Assembly: GCA_026874595.1 (NCBI GenBank)
Contig: CM049317.1
Location: 63,651,118-63,715,117, forward strand
Reading direction: 5' to 3'
DNA: 64,000 nucleotides
DNA from: Sipunculus nudus
Lineage: Eukaryota; Annelida; Sipuncula; Golfingiida; Sipunculidae
Part shown: positions 1 to 13,225 of the stretch, piece by piece
Layout: each line of letters begins with the position of its first letter
How positions within the stretch are numbered: position 1 is the stretch's first letter
Notes under the pieces: generated by a model
Database searches by the model: none
What the model was told of the DNA's origin: nothing
Seen by the model: the letters and a program-made list of their open reading frames with translations, nothing else
Position numbers and translations under genes: made by a program

Positions 1-3000
1 TCCAGGTCCAGTTATGCAAATATATACATATCCAACTAAAATACAGTGATAATTATGAAAATAAAATAATAATAAACGTTAGTACACTAGAGATTTCATA
101 CATAAATAGTTTAACAAAAAGACAGAATGTTTGTAACCTTTTTAAAGTCATGTATTTACTGCCACGCAAACGATTCAAAAGTATTGGCTATTTAAAATGT
201 AGCCAAGGCTAAACAGGAGTCCAACGGGATCCAAAACTCAATTTGGATCCCCATCAAAATATGATATCCTTTAAGTTTAGTAGAAATCGATTTAGTAATG
301 CTGTTATCGTTTACCCTCATTAATATACACACACCTGTCTGATGGAGGTAACAGAATACTAGTGTATGATTAGACTATAAATACTCACAGATAGAGCAAG
401 TTGCCCTGAAGATTATTGGTCCATAAACATTTCTCCATTTTTTTCCGATATTGGCGATTCCTGCTGATGATTTCAGTATAATCCAGAAAAAAACACTGCC
501 GATTGCATCCGAATCGCCTAATTTTAAAGTATTTATACCATGACTTGCTTGCCCTGAAAACTTTCACATCTCAGTATAGTAACGCTCATTGATATATGAC
601 TCCTTGCCAATTGTTGATACTCTAGTTTCCTTTCATGCATGCAGGTTTTTTTATGTACATAACGTTTTACGATACATGCGAACGTCCACAATTTAGGGCA
701 ATTATTACTTTCAACAAGTAAGGAGTAAATCTTACATTTCAGACATTTTCTTAATAACATATTAATGAAAAAAACATAATATTAATATTTTACTTATGTA
801 AGCTTGAAATGAAATCCCCAGCAATACTCGCCATTTATATAGAACAGCTCTCTACATGGCGTCACAGTTTATTCTGAGCATGGGACAACTGTTTTGCTAG
901 GTTTCAGTATAACTAATAAGTTTATCTATGTTATAAAATTAGTGCGTTTCTATTATTAATGTTAAAAAAGTGCTAATCTATAATTATTGCAGCAACACTC
1001 GCGGTTATTTAATCATTTCTGCAGGGTTTCTTGTCATTGTAAATTTATGCCTTGCCGGTAATCTATGCTAACATTTCTGCCGTACCCACCCGTTTCGGAA
1101 ATTGACCACCCTCACGGATGATTGATTTATATAGTATTGATAGCCAGCCTGTACGATAAGGTACTGCATATGATATGGCATCTACCATGGAATGTACATG
1201 AATATGTTGTTTATTTTATTAGCAAAAGGACAGATCTAAACCCTCAGTTAGAGAACGGTTTATAAAGAAATAAAAAAAAATTAAATCTTACAATACATTA
1301 CTCAAGTTTGTGTCTAGCCGTGCCCTCCTTTAATCGTTTCGATTTATTAAATCAATAATGTATATTTAATGAACAAGTTAAAGGTTTTAGCCATTTTGAT
1401 ACCTGTAACGTGAATGATAGAAACTTAAAACAAAAGGAGAGTAGCACATCTGTACTCAATGCTATGCATGGGGCCATTTCCGTTCAAGATGGCATGAGGG
1501 ATTTAAAAAACGTCGACCACGCTGTAGTAACAATTCAGCTGGAGCACCCCGACCTGGCAGTTAAATTCACAATGCGTCAATAGCTCTTTTTTTCATCTAA
1601 AATCACGTTGTACTTTAGTAGCTACACTGTAACAAATAAATATTATTCTTACAAAATGTTCTTTTCCATTATACAATGTTTATTTTTTTCTCGTTATAGA
1701 ACCACGTTGAGTAAGCGAATTGATACAATATTTTGATGGCCTATATTACCAAAGCAGATTTGAAAGTCCTAATTACCCAATTACCGCAGTGCCCATGCCA
1801 TCAAAAAGCTCATAACGGTTTCTTTCGGGTGTTATGAATTAACTAAAACTGTGGAGATAGAGTTCGGGACATGCCATGTCCTGTCGGTTCTATTAGTTTT
1901 TTAGATGATATTACAGGACCTTAAGTGGGTTCTTATTTTCGGAAATTGTGGGCAAAGATCTTTCCGTTAGTAATAAGGTACCTGTTAGTCTGAACCGCTT
2001 ATTACTTTAAGTCGAAAAGACTCTAACGTGTCTACTGTTATAACAATTTTTGCCAATTAAACATTATAATCATTTTGTAAGTTAAATCTAACCTTTGTAT
2101 ATGTTAGTTATTGTGTAAAATCAGTTAACTTGTAAACTGCCTGAAATTTTAGTCAATTTACAAAGTGCCTGATTCACTTAGGCAATTCATAAAATGAATG
2201 AAACTTTCAGGCATTTACAAATTGACTGCCTTATTGACTCATTGGCTGTAACATATATACGTGCTCTTGTATATATGAAGAGCTACTTACTATCTTTGAG
2301 AAACTAGCCATGTAAGATGTTCGTTTTAAATTATAATTATGTAAGGAGAGGACATAACCGCTAGTCGGATTTGATTAATCCACCTGTATACTTAAAAAGG
2401 GTAATTTTCACATAAAAAAGTCAAATATATCTTTGCTATTAGGATACCCAAAAGTGTTTAGTTGTCGTTATGCTCTTAAGAATATCTATTTCATCTCTGC
2501 GGACAACTTCCTGCAACTTTCCTTTCATCCAGCATTTCCAGTCGATGCATCAGCAAGAACATTTATAATTGTAGTCTCGCATCATAATTGGACTTTTGCA
2601 TCATCTGATGAAAGTTTCAAAAACGTTAACATTCTTTTGAACTTAACTGATCCGTCGTAGTCCTTATTTCAGTGAGGGACAGCGAGACACGTCACCTCAT
2701 TTTTGAAACAAATTAAATTCCGAACCCCGCATTACAAGTGGTTACTCCTCTACATTTTACCTCCATAATATGAATGACGTAATATCCTCTTAAGCTGTAG
2801 ACTAGATAGGGATGACATCATCACGCCCACGCGTGAATAACGGAGCATGTATATGAAGGGGATATTGGTCAGTTTGGTATCCATTGAGCAGTTACTAGTG
2901 GTCAGCGGTAGACAATGAGGGAAGCATTGCAGTGCTTGGTCACAAAGTGACCCTTAGGTCAAGATATTAAGTAGACTTAAAGTACACTAGGGATGTTCAC

Positions 3001-3317
3001 TTCCCGTACCATGGCCAATTAAACATATTTCTCAGACAGTCACTTCTGTAGCGAGTTACTGTCATGTACTTTGGACCCTTTATTATCAAAGTAGATCTAT
3101 AGAAATGCTATATTTGGACGCTAAATACGACACGGTCATCTATATGAAGCAGAATATAATACAGGAGGACTTAGAGTTGTGAAGTGGTTTAAGGGTGAGA
3201 GGAGGAGGGAGGGCACGGGATTCCTTTGGGCCTTGTTTCAATGGGGGATATCTGGAAACGCCGTCCTCAGGTTAAGGGGTTTAACATTAATTTAAAGCCA
3301 GCTATACACCTGCCTTG
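1..3317. other. Unassigned AT-rich DNA
   Basis: No exon, transposon domain or RNA gene is recognised in this stretch. The only structure I noticed is an imperfect inverted repeat at 2151-2226, listed separately. The open frame at 2433-2660 on the plus strand (75 codons) has no recognisable motif and no flanking splice logic. Confidence 0.5.
2151..2226. repeat. Imperfect inverted repeat
   Basis: The left arm at 2151-2172 (AGTCAATTTACAAAGTGCCTGA) is nearly the reverse complement of the right arm at 2205-2226, with about 32 bases between them. The arms share the AGTCAATTT and TGCCTGA blocks. It may be a small hairpin or the remains of a miniature transposon; no target-site duplication was identified. 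Confidence 0.4.
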
Positions 3318-3360
3318 AAAGGGCGGTGGTGTAATGGTTAAGGTGCCAAGCTCATGATCC
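3318..3360 (+). repeat. tRNA-like SINE head fragment
   Basis: The stretch TGGTGTAATGGTTAAGG resembles an RNA polymerase III A box of a tRNA or tRNA-derived SINE. No matching B box or cloverleaf follows, so this is read as a SINE head remnant and not a tRNA gene. Confidence 0.35.
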
Positions 3361-3915
3361 TCATTAATCATAATGAAATTAGACAACATGTGTAAATTTC
3401 CTCTTTCAATCGTCATAAACGCTAGCCCGTTTTTGAATGTTTATATCAAAAGTGTTAAAATAATTTTCGTATGATGAAACCATATGCTTCAGAACATGTG
3501 CAGAAACTGAATAAAATTAAATAATGATATTTTGGGAGTGGGCGAATGATTTGGATAGATTTATCTTCGGGGCACGAAGAGGACGGGGAGTTTTCGGAGA
3601 TGCCAACCAGGTATCTTTATAAGAGTTGGGGTGACGGGGGAGTCCTGTTTCTGTCGGTACTTCCGGGAATTTCCTTCCCTACATTTTCTTAGCAAACAAG
3701 TCCCATGTGGCTCCTTTTCGTTGAGATAGCTCAGTGCCTATCAGAAAGACATTAATTTTTTGTAGAAACGACCTTTGGAGGAGAGGTGAATTAGGATAAA
3801 GACCAGGTCGTCTAAGACAGAGGCCCTTCAGTTTTAAGGGACACTCTTCGACGGTTAATCCAAATGTTGTAGATTGCTTATTATACATATAGTATTAATA
3901 TTTTGAATGAACATA

Positions 3916-3918
<3 letters not shown>
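3361..3918. other. Unassigned spacer
   Basis: No supported feature. The minus-strand open frame at 3679-3888 (69 codons) shows no recognisable domain. Confidence 0.4.

Positions 3919-3953
<35 letters not shown>
3919..3953. repeat. (TA)n microsatellite
   Basis: A continuous run of about 17 AT dinucleotides, which gives the Ile-Tyr run in the overlapping minus-strand frame. Confidence 0.95.
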
Positions 3954-3954
<1 letters not shown>

Positions 3955-4159
3955 CCCACCGTACAGCAAAAATGTCCAGACAGACGTTGATAAAAAATTA
4001 AAACTGATCGACAAATATTTCCCGAGAATCCACGTGCTGCATAAAATATTCAACAAAAGCTCCATTAAAATAAGTAACATTTGCATGAGGAACATGATGC
4101 AGGTAATAACAGCACATAACAAAATGAACATTATACAATACGAATTTAAAAAAAAAACT

Positions 4160-4240
4160 GAAACTGCAGGGATTAAAACCGTTGCCCCCTAGGCTTGACT
4201 TGCTAGCCGTGACAACCCGACCGAGTAGGCAATCTGATAA
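4160..4240 (-). repeat. tRNA-derived SINE-like fragment
   Basis: On the minus strand an A-box-like segment (CTCGGTCGGGTTGTCAC) is followed about 35 bases later by a B-box-like GGTTTTAATCCC. That is the spacing of a tRNA-derived SINE head. The arms do not pair as an intact tRNA. A short inverted repeat, GAGTAGGC and GCCTACTC, lies beside it at 4229-4264. Confidence 0.4.
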
Positions 4241-5331
4241 TGGTTGGCAAGCCTACTCGAGTCGTGATACAAGTAATGTCGGGGAATGTATCGCAGTGGT
4301 CTTGCGTCAGGTTGCATTCAGATTGTGGTAAATGGCCTATAATGTCAATATTATGCTATGAATGATGAATTTACACAATCGTATACATGTCAGCTCACAC
4401 CCCAAACCGATCGCCTGCAAGCTGCCTGCGTCCTGTAATCCGTGCGAGCCTTGCTTGTGTCCATGTGGTCATGAATTCAACAAACATGCCGAGGAGTTTA
4501 CCAATATGCTGGGTTAAAACGGAACTTTTCTCGCTCATATTTGGTATTCTTAGGAAGTAAATACAAAATGCAAACGATTGGTCTGGTTTATGTTGATTGA
4601 CAGTGTAACTGTAGCCCATGAAGCTTTGTCAGAAATGACGAAAATATTTGCATCTTCATAAGTCCTTATAATGCGTTCCTCAGACGTAGATATAATGACA
4701 CTCTTGGGCCGGTGATCTGGTCGTAATGCCAGAGGGTCGATATGGCGCTAGGAACCTGCCAAACCACTGACATAATTTATAAAGCCACCGTGACAACTTA
4801 CCAGCAGACGGCCTGATACATCGGGTTAGCAAGTGGTAGTTTCAAAACAAGGAACAATAATAAAGAAAATCACTGCGCAATTAAAGATACGAAAAGGAAA
4901 CAGGACTTTCTAATAGATCTGGAATTTAAATCGAAGCAACATTAACCATCCAATCACCCGGGAAATAATAACAAAAATCCAGCTCAGCGAAGCGCACATC
5001 AGCCCTATGTAACCACTGTATTGAAGAAAAGTACCACATATTGCGCAATAAAAGCGACCAAACACAGATTTGTCTGAACATGCGTAATGAGCTTATTTCA
5101 AAATGCCATCACTCCTAAAAGCGACCAAATCGTGCTAAAAGAAATAACAGGAACAGGTGGGTGCCTGTGTTAGGCAACAATCAACTGATGATCGCCAAAG
5201 TGTAAACACAATCTTAACCTTAGGCGTGAAAAGGCGTGAGTTGTTATAAGATGCTTTAACGTCTTTAATATTTAGTAAACGTCCTCTGCTTAGCTGCATT
5301 AAGCACTTTTCTACATCGACTGAAACTAAAG

Positions 5332-5333
<2 letters not shown>
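4241..5333. other. Unassigned DNA
   Basis: Short open frames occur on the minus strand (for example 4395-4619) but none shows a domain, conserved cysteines or plausible splice borders. Confidence 0.45.

Positions 5334-5387
<54 letters not shown>
5334..5387. repeat. (TA)n microsatellite
   Basis: About 26 uninterrupted TA units. Confidence 0.95.
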
Positions 5388-5388
<1 letters not shown>

Positions 5389-6188
5389 CATTATTACAGA
5401 AATATAACTGAATATTTGCAAACTCATACAACAGATAGCTATAGGTTGTACATAATTGATATTAGTGATTGATGAAGCTCAGTTATTTCTATACTTAAGG
5501 GTTGTTCAGTGTGTGATTGGAACAAAAATAAAACATTATCTGTTAAATATGACATGCCTGAATGGCTTCATTTAATCATCATAAATGTCGGCCTACATTA
5601 TAGTATGTGTTTTTTATGACTTTAATAAAATATAAATTATGAAAAATATAATTTTGATAACTGAGCAAAAACTACTGTTTACATAACATAATTATCTATA
5701 CTTCATAACATGTGGAGGGACTCAAGAAAAGTTGATATTCTGGTTGGTGGCTTGGTCCTCTCCTCCATAAGGGGGGGGGGGCGTGGTCAAGCGGAGATTT
5801 AAAAAAAGGATTTGTGCGCACTTATGTGAATTGTCCCCTCAGAATTTCTCAGCAAACATGCCCCATATCACTATGAACACACGTTAACCAAGAACCTTGA
5901 CGGATAAGTTAATTGAACGATTATCAATGGTTTTTTATAAAAATCGATATATTAAGTATCCAATATTCATAAACTGACACAGCAATTTATCTATATTTTT
6001 ATTATCTTAATCATTATTGCACAGACAGTATTCATGATTCTGAGAGTCTATCAAGATATTCCTAGCACAGTAAGTTCAGTCGGGTAGTCTAAGCTTTCTC
6101 TTTCTATGAAATGGTCAGATACACACATAACGACAACATACCTCCTCCGTTCGCGGAGCTGCTGCAACGTTTCTTGAAAGTGGGATTA
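5388..6188. other. Unassigned DNA with G-run
   Basis: AT-rich spacer with a run of twelve G at about 5770-5781 followed by CGTGGTC. G-runs like this one recur several times in the window. No coding signal was seen. Confidence 0.4.
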
Positions 6189-6310
6189 TTTAAATATAAA
6201 AGCTAGAAATCTGCATTCTGAGGAATGCATGCCTCCGCGATGTGTCTGTGTTCACTTGTTCAGCCCATATCAACAGGTTCATTCGTGCATGGTGACTGTA
6301 CATTTATGAA
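6189..6310 (-). repeat. Dispersed repeat family, copy 1 (fragment)
   Basis: It contains an end motif resembling GCATTCTGAGGAATGC followed by GCCTCCGC, then GTTCATTCGTGCAT. These same blocks occur in the same order at about 20270-20640, 24425-24710, 28190-28350 and 28915-29122. The orientation given follows the copy at 28915. It looks like a 200-350 bp non-autonomous repeat; its class is unknown. Confidence 0.45.
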
Positions 6311-8123
6311 TATGTAAATGCTCTGAAAATTTCATGATATTCCGATCATGATTGCATGACTTATGTTGTAAACACACACACCCTCACACACACAATCAAA
6401 CACATACACATACCCTTCTGGTGGAGGAAATAAATACAGGAGCCGTCATCAAAATTTAATGATAGATAAATCATACCGTTTACTAATGTATCTTTATGGT
6501 TGGTTTATCGTATACGTGATAGTCGGTATAATGTGGGGTAATTTCTCTAAAGTTTTGTTTACAGAAACTTTAGATTTGTCTTACTAGTATTTTAAACAAG
6601 AGTTTGAAAATTCAGTTGTCAACCAAAATGTCTACCTTAAATAACAGTGAATAAACATTGGTCAAAACGGGTTCCACAGCATCGAAGAATGGCCGAAGAG
6701 CAGCCAGTTAGGTTCAAAGGGCTATACCGCCGGTGACTGTTATTTCTTTATTGTTGTACAGATCAAATGGTGCTAATTAATGAATATGTTTGATCCTGTC
6801 CTCTCCATACCGTAACAGTGAATGTGTGTTATGTTTAATACCGTCAGGGTCATATGATGTTTGGTGTGTGCTACATTTGTCGTAGACATTATGACGCATA
6901 ATTAAGAGCAAACAGTCCAGTGCGTATTATTGTAATATTTTTAGCGATAGGGTTGCTTTGTTCCGGCGTACTCATACTGATCGATGACCTTGTCAAAATA
7001 GGTAATTGTTCAGTCCTTATTAGCAGCAGGATGAGTAACTTTCTTGCACACGACACAACACTTTCATATAAAACATTGATTTTCTGTAATGTCAAGCGCA
7101 GGGTCCTTCCCGGTTGCTGTTCCAATTACAGTACAATCGCGTTCATTTGCCGTCCTTTCGTTCCGCGTATTCGCATACCGTCAAATTTAGTCAGACTCAT
7201 AATTGTTTTCTACTGTGTACCTTGATGACTGAAAACACTCATTTGAAATCAGCCAATATATAGGTTGTAACGTATCGAGATCACTTGTTTGGCCTTTTAT
7301 TATCTGCAATTATTCAGTATCCAATAACGATAAAGAGTTCCGTGTCCTATTTTTTAAAAGACGTACCGGCATCATTTGTTTTCAGTTTAGATTATAACTA
7401 ATGGTAACCTTGCTTACACGCTACAGTCAGGGGACTCGCTTTCCCCCTTTTCTACCGTAAACATCTTGGAAATTAATAAATGCCTTATACCTCAAGGCAG
7501 ACATGGATTCTATATCACGATTTTTTAAACCACCCTGGATCGCGCGAATATAGTCTAAATATCTCCAAAAGTGTTAATGTTTCTACAGTATGAGATTGTA
7601 CACTCTAATATATTTCCATGATCTGCGCTCCCCAGGCGCGGATGCGAAGGGGCGGGGGGTCGAGATAAAATATCTTCGTTTTATTAGGAATACAACATTT
7701 TTTTAGACAGAGATTAAATTTGATCGTTGATTAAAGTGTCATGTTTTCTTAATGTCTCATTGATATGGCTTTACTGAAACTTCATGTATCAAAGTTACAT
7801 GCTTTTGGCGGCTCCAAAAACCCCACCCGCTCTTGACAATTTTCCTGCTTATACGAATCTCAAGAGACGGGTATTTGTTTCTGACAGATATGCGCTAGCG
7901 TACTACGCTTGCTGTAGTCTGCTCATGAGTATCGGTGGAAAGCTGGGGGATTGGGATATACCACGGTGTGCCTGTTCTGTCTGATTGGTGACAAAGTCCT
8001 TAAAATATTGAAATATATAATTATGTATTTCTGCGCAGTTTTTTTAGGCGACGAAGCATTAACTAACAATATCAACAAAACAGCAAATTCTTTACGGTCG
8101 AACCTCCAGACTAGTTAAGGAAG
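6311..8123. other. Unassigned DNA
   Basis: Overlapping frames at 6889-7225 on both strands and a 66-codon frame at 7784-7984 exist, but none has a recognised domain. A G-rich patch at about 7640-7665 (GGCGCGGATGCGAAGG) recalls ends of hAT-type elements, without a matching partner. Confidence 0.4.
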
Positions 8124-8158
8124 CTTCTTCTTCTTCTTCTTCTCTCTCTCTCTCTCTT
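8124..8158. repeat. Compound (TTC)n(TC)n microsatellite
   Basis: Several TTC units pass directly into TC units. Confidence 0.9.
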
Positions 8159-8249
8159 ACGTAATATATGTAATGTATTAAGTATACATTCTACAATATC
8201 TGTAATGTAGTATATAGGAATTAATATTATATACATGATATTCAATATT

Positions 8250-8252
<3 letters not shown>

Positions 8253-8284
<32 letters not shown>

Positions 8285-8303
8285 TATCATATATATATAT
8301 ATA
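8253..8303. repeat. Interrupted (TA)n microsatellite
   Basis: Two TA runs are separated by TTATTATC. The sequence upstream (8160-8250) is also low-complexity TA-rich DNA. Confidence 0.85.
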
Positions 8304-8354
8304 CACGTAATACCTTCAACACTTTAATGGAGTTTACAACTCATCTCTTTTCAG

Positions 8355-8815
8355 ATATTGAAGACAAAACCCGGCCGTCCAGGGAATCAGAATGGCTGAA
8401 CTGACGTCACCGAATGCGACCTTGGACAATCCTACACAAAAGAACAAGTGACCTTTGAAGACCTGTGCTAGTTTTACTGTAAAAGACAAGCCTATATCAA
8501 GACAAAGCCATACGATATATGAACTGTTACTACCGACGGTAACGTAAAGAGATATGTAGCAGTCTTAAGACCGGCAACCAACCACAACTATCAGCCAGAA
8601 TACATATCATACGTGTAAAATAAGCATATATCGTGCTCTGCGACGGTTTATAAGTTATTGCTGATTAAGATTTCAACCAGACTTCTCTTGAAACAATGAA
8701 GTTAAAACGGGACTGTGTCCCAGTTCAGGCGGTCTGTGTTTCGCTCTAGTTGGACTGTGTTCCACTCAAATGTCGCTTTTCATCAAAACTTTTCAAATAA
8801 ATAGAGTATATCGCA
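8355..8815 (+). CDS. Possible 3'-terminal exon with 3' UTR of an unidentified gene
   Basis: A pyrimidine-rich acceptor (CTCATCTCTTTTCAG) ends at 8354. If entered in phase 1, the exon reads DIEDKTRPSRESEWLN and stops at TGA near 8403. About 390 bases later comes AATAAA at 8796-8801, followed by a GT-rich stretch (GTGTGTTTTGTTTAGTG) as expected for cleavage and polyadenylation. The arrangement acceptor, short charged C-terminus, stop, UTR, poly(A) signal is coherent. No upstream exon of the same gene could be identified in the window, and the peptide is too short to assign. The call is an inference from signals, not from homology. Confidence 0.33.
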
Positions 8816-10244
8816 GTGCCGTGTGTTTTGTTTAGTGTTGTTTGTATGTTCATGAGAAATCTTTTCACCATGCCCTGAACACTCATTCTTATAATAAAAA
8901 TTATCATATACAATCACTGCTCATTTAATTCTGATACTAAAGACCTCTGAGCATTTTTAGCTTTTAACCAATACTAATAATATGGGTGCTCAGTTTTTAC
9001 ATTAAGATTTATTTTATAATTTATATGTTTTTACTTTTATCATTATTCAGTTTTCAAGAATAAAGTATATGTTGAGTTTTTATAAGTAAGGTTTTCTATT
9101 CAATGTAGGCTACTAATTAAACCATTGTCAATATGGAATGTTTTGTATATTTATTGGCTGAGAAATATTCATATTAAGTTAAAGTTTAAATACATTAATT
9201 CATAAAATATTACAACCTTTATAAAATCACCCATGGGAGAATCACTGAGAGAAACCCTAAGATGTCATGCACTTGTCCAGTTGCCCATGAACTTGTTTCC
9301 ATCCAGTGTCAAAAGTTTGCATAATGATAGGGGATAGCATTATTCGTTTGTTTTAGTAAAAGACTAAAGATGTTCAAAAGAGTGCAATTCTTTTGAACCA
9401 AAACACCTAAAACGCATATAAACCACAAACAACGTAAAAGGAGCCGCTAATTTTGGTTTGTCGCTTTCGTGGTCAATTTAACACTTAAATATAAAACTTC
9501 AGAAATATCTGGGCATTGCTGAGTAAAGCTACTAATGTTAACAGACGACAGACGGTCGCCGCACCATGCATATAGCTCACAGATGAGCTAAAAAGATAGT
9601 ATACCCATAATTTTGACATGTGACCTGTGATTTGCAGGTTAAAATGTGTACCCCAAAATGGTTATACCAAGAGTGATTTAAAGAAAATCCAGAAAAAAAA
9701 ACTGTCAGGGTTAGATAATTGCACACGGAAGTTATTTGAGGACCGAAGCGGAAATCTATGTTTGGTGGCAATGTGTCCGCCAAAGCTTAAAGCGGAATAG
9801 CGCTTTTTGAACCACTCCCGAATACTAAAATTTAAGTAGGATAATAATAATTATTATTATTTTTATAAAACTTATAATATTAAAAATATTAACAGTTGCT
9901 ATTTTGCCGGCACATTTGAAATAGTCTATCATATACGAATGTCTATGTAACCGGTACAGTTAAGACGCCCTCTAAAACTTTGTTTTTGTCATACATCTAA
10001 AAGCTTACATGGGGCCACTACTTTAATTAGAGGAGCTGTTATTGCAAGTGTGAGATTGTGCCATGGTTATGACATCACAAAAGGATGTACTGACTTAATG
10101 AGATGGGTTGTTTGAGTTTCTTTGTGTCACAGTTTGAGTAAGGTGTCAGGTGATATAACACTGTAGGCTGTATTGTAGCTAAAAACAAGAGGTATAAATA
10201 ATTGTATATTCCTTTTTATTGCATTTGAGAATGAGACAAACATA
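8816..10244. other. Unassigned DNA
   Basis: Mostly AT-rich spacer after the candidate poly(A) site. Short triplet runs (TAATAATAATTATTATTATT) lie around 9840-9860. No exon was recognised. Confidence 0.45.
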
Positions 10245-10480
10245 TATAGCCTTAGCTCAGTAGGCTATGTTACCTGTGATGCCAAGCTTAAAAACTCGTG
10301 GGCCGACTTTGGTAAGCCCTCCCACCATGTGTGCAGCAGTAGGTGCTATCTGTGAATTTAATTCCCTGATTGAATAGGCGTTTTATAGCTCTCCTTCGCT
10401 GGTTATATTTGCTGCGAGGCAAAACAAGGTATGGTTCTCAGGCACATTATTTACAGAAACCAGTGCGGGCGGGGCGGGCG
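10245..10480 (+). repeat. tRNA-derived SINE-like sequence
   Basis: The segment AGCCTTAGCTCAGTAGGCTA is a good A-box-type tRNA head. The B-box position is degenerate. A C-rich body (AAGCCCTCCCACCATGTG) follows, and the end is near a G-rich patch at 10465-10480. A similar body phrase (AAAGCCCTCGCATGTGG) occurs at about 13722-13740, suggesting a second diverged relative. Confidence 0.4.
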
Positions 10481-11387
10481 ATATTTTATTTTTTAACCTT
10501 TTTTGTATGTTTCGATAAAAATGTCATATGATCAGGGAAAAGCATGAAATTAACATAATTGTTTTTTACTGAACAGGTAAAAGCACTACATAAGGACGGA
10601 ATTCATATCAAAATTGTATCATTTTATCTTCTTGAAAGATAAAAATCAAAATAAAAATGTTTGATGTGGGAGGTTAAAATTGACACGGTCGGTGCCTGGG
10701 AACCATGCCTTTTAATATTTTCTTTTTGGCCTAATACATGGCTACTACTTCTGATTGCAAATGGGCCAGATATAAAGGTAGATCAAAGGACACTTAATGA
10801 GACTTGTTTTCATTTACAACTCTCTGTTGTCGTGTGAAAACTTGAAGGTGTGCCATAAAAAAACTGGTGATTTTCACAACTCATTTAGTTGCGTGCTAAC
10901 ACAAATCGACACAAAAGAAAATACATGTGACCAATATGACACAAAAGGAACTAAAAAAACACACTTTATTCAGTCCTTACTTCCTTTTATGATGTGACCA
11001 CCATGGCACAATCCACACTTGCTATCACAACTATCACTATTAAGTTTTTGTGGGCGTCTTAGTTGTACCGTCTTGTGTGTAATAAGTTATTTTGCCAGTA
11101 CGGCTGAATAGCCTCTGTCTATAATAAAACAATTAATAATAATAATAATAATAATCATAATAATAACTAGCTTCTCCTGTGGAACTAAACGAAGCATATT
11201 TTAATCTTAAGGTTTTTTCAGGAACTTTTGTCATGTGTTTCTCTAATATGATATAACGATAACTTCTGCTAGGATTCTCCAGGAATACCCTCCCCCAAAA
11301 TATCAACATAGAAAGAAAGATTATTCTCTTCCAGAAATTACACCAAAAAAATAAATTTTGGAAGAGACGTGAAACAGACTTGGGGTA
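10481..11387. other. Unassigned DNA
   Basis: Spacer with a short (AAT)n run at about 11132-11166. The open frame at 10797-10997 on the plus strand (66 codons) shows nothing recognisable. Confidence 0.4.
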
Positions 11388-11540
11388 ATAGTAATAATTA
11401 ATAGTAATAGTAATAGACTATTACAGCTTTTTCCATGTAATAGTAATAGTAATAGTAATAGACTCAAAATTTTGAGCTGTAATAGTAATAGTAATAGAAA
11501 TAGAAGGCAAAGTAATAGAGTAATACATATTACTTTCTAT
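11388..11540. repeat. (TAATAG)n satellite patch 1
   Basis: Blocks of three to four TAATAG units are separated by unique words such as ACTATTACAGC and ACTCAAAATTTTGAGC. The latter is itself a palindrome. A second patch with the same unit lies 1.7 kb away. Confidence 0.85.
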
Positions 11541-13225
11541 TACTTCCTCTGAGCCCCTTGATCATGAAGAATATCAGCAAATAATGCTCAACAGACTCGG
11601 TTCTTGTCCAGTAATTGCCAAGGAAGTGCCTATTGTTGAGGAAAGCATGGGCCAGCTGCCATACAGCTGGTGACCACTGGTGCTAATTACATAAGAGTAC
11701 TGGACAGATTAGGTCACAGCCAAATAAGTTACCTGGCACAATCTGACCTTTGATTAGTAAGCCATGGATAAACAGAGGCATGTTTGATGTTAAGAGACAG
11801 ATACATAGTGTATTATTATTTTGACATATGCATATTCTGAAAGGTACCTACATTTTTTTCACAATCCAGTTTGCATTTTAATCATTAAGATTGCAATAAC
11901 ACACATTCAAGAAAAATGTAATAATGGAACCAGATACAGTGCAGACCCAAAATGTTCATGATTAGCTTATGGTGTGTTCACTACCCATAACATATTGAAG
12001 CCTACAATGCTATAAACTCATACAAGTACTACAATCACACAAGTCATACTGCAGGCACATGTATTATCTAGTTAATTTATATACATATTCTTTTAAAACT
12101 ATTCTTTTAATACTTGTCTGTTATCTCATAGTACCAATTTAGCGGACCTTCATTCAGTATCTAAAATTGTGTTAATTTATTCGATTATATAATATGAGAA
12201 TATAAGTCACTGTTAATATTTTATTTATTATCTGAAATTTTTATATCAAATAATTAGATCCGGTTATGTACAAAATTTAAAGAACAAGATTGTTTAATAC
12301 CAAATTTATTGTGAAAGTTATTTAAACAATATTTTATTTGTTTTGTAAAATTGATGCAAGTTTAAATCACTCTCCATATTCCTAAATTATCCTATGCTGG
12401 CTTTGCTGCAATGATGAAGGGCATGCCTGATGAATAAAAGCCATGCATGCTACCATTATTGTAAAGTTTACCACCTCTCTGTTCACTCTCAAGATGTACT
12501 ATGTGATGGAATAAAACATGGCATCACATCCAAATGAACATATACACCCGAGAAGATGGGATACCTTTGTCTCCAGTTTGGTTGTGTCCAGAATCTTGAT
12601 GTAAACAGTATTTTATTGAGTATATTTATAAGGATAGGGAAACAGGATACAGCCCTACATAAATGCCTCACCTGATACGTACATAAAGGACTGAATTGTC
12701 AGCTTTGATACTTAATAAAAAATATGCAGTAATCTTGAATAATTCCTCAGGAGACAATTTTCAGTTACACTGAAAAACTTTATTTATTTACTATGAGAAA
12801 GATGATTAAATCTAAATGGAAATATAAACTATAAAATAAATTAATGTGATATATATATGAAAATAATATAAAATGTACAAGTATCCATATATTTATAAAT
12901 CAATATTTTACATAGGCTGTACAATGGGTTGCTTTTAAATTTCATGTATTCAAGAGTTTATACAATTATCTTATAATTTTGACTTGAAACGCCCCAATAA
13001 CAATCATTGAGGTTTCAAAAAATAAAAAAAAGACAGAATTAAAGATGCTGAAATATTAAGATCTCCAGTATCATAAGGCTTCTTGTAAATGACAGACACA
13101 GTATAAGACAATTGTGTAGGTAACTGGATGATATAGGTGCTTGTTAATTATTTAAACATGTGATTGTAGTGCTAGTTTATAGCACTCATGGCTGCGCAAG
13201 GTCTAGAATCCTCCAATCAGTTTAA
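11541..13225. other. Unassigned AT-rich DNA
   Basis: Nothing beyond AT-rich spacer. A minus-strand frame at 12489-12671 has no domain. Confidence 0.5.

Noticed and set aside
3318-3360. A tRNA gene
   Set aside because: Only an A-box-like word is present; the B box and acceptor pairing are missing. The same holds for 4160-4240 and 10245-10330. No complete tRNA cloverleaf was found in the window.
6889-7225. Overlapping 101-codon plus and 78-codon minus frames as genes
   Set aside because: Neither has a domain, signal or splice partner; the plus frame's hydrophobic start is not followed by anything recognisable.
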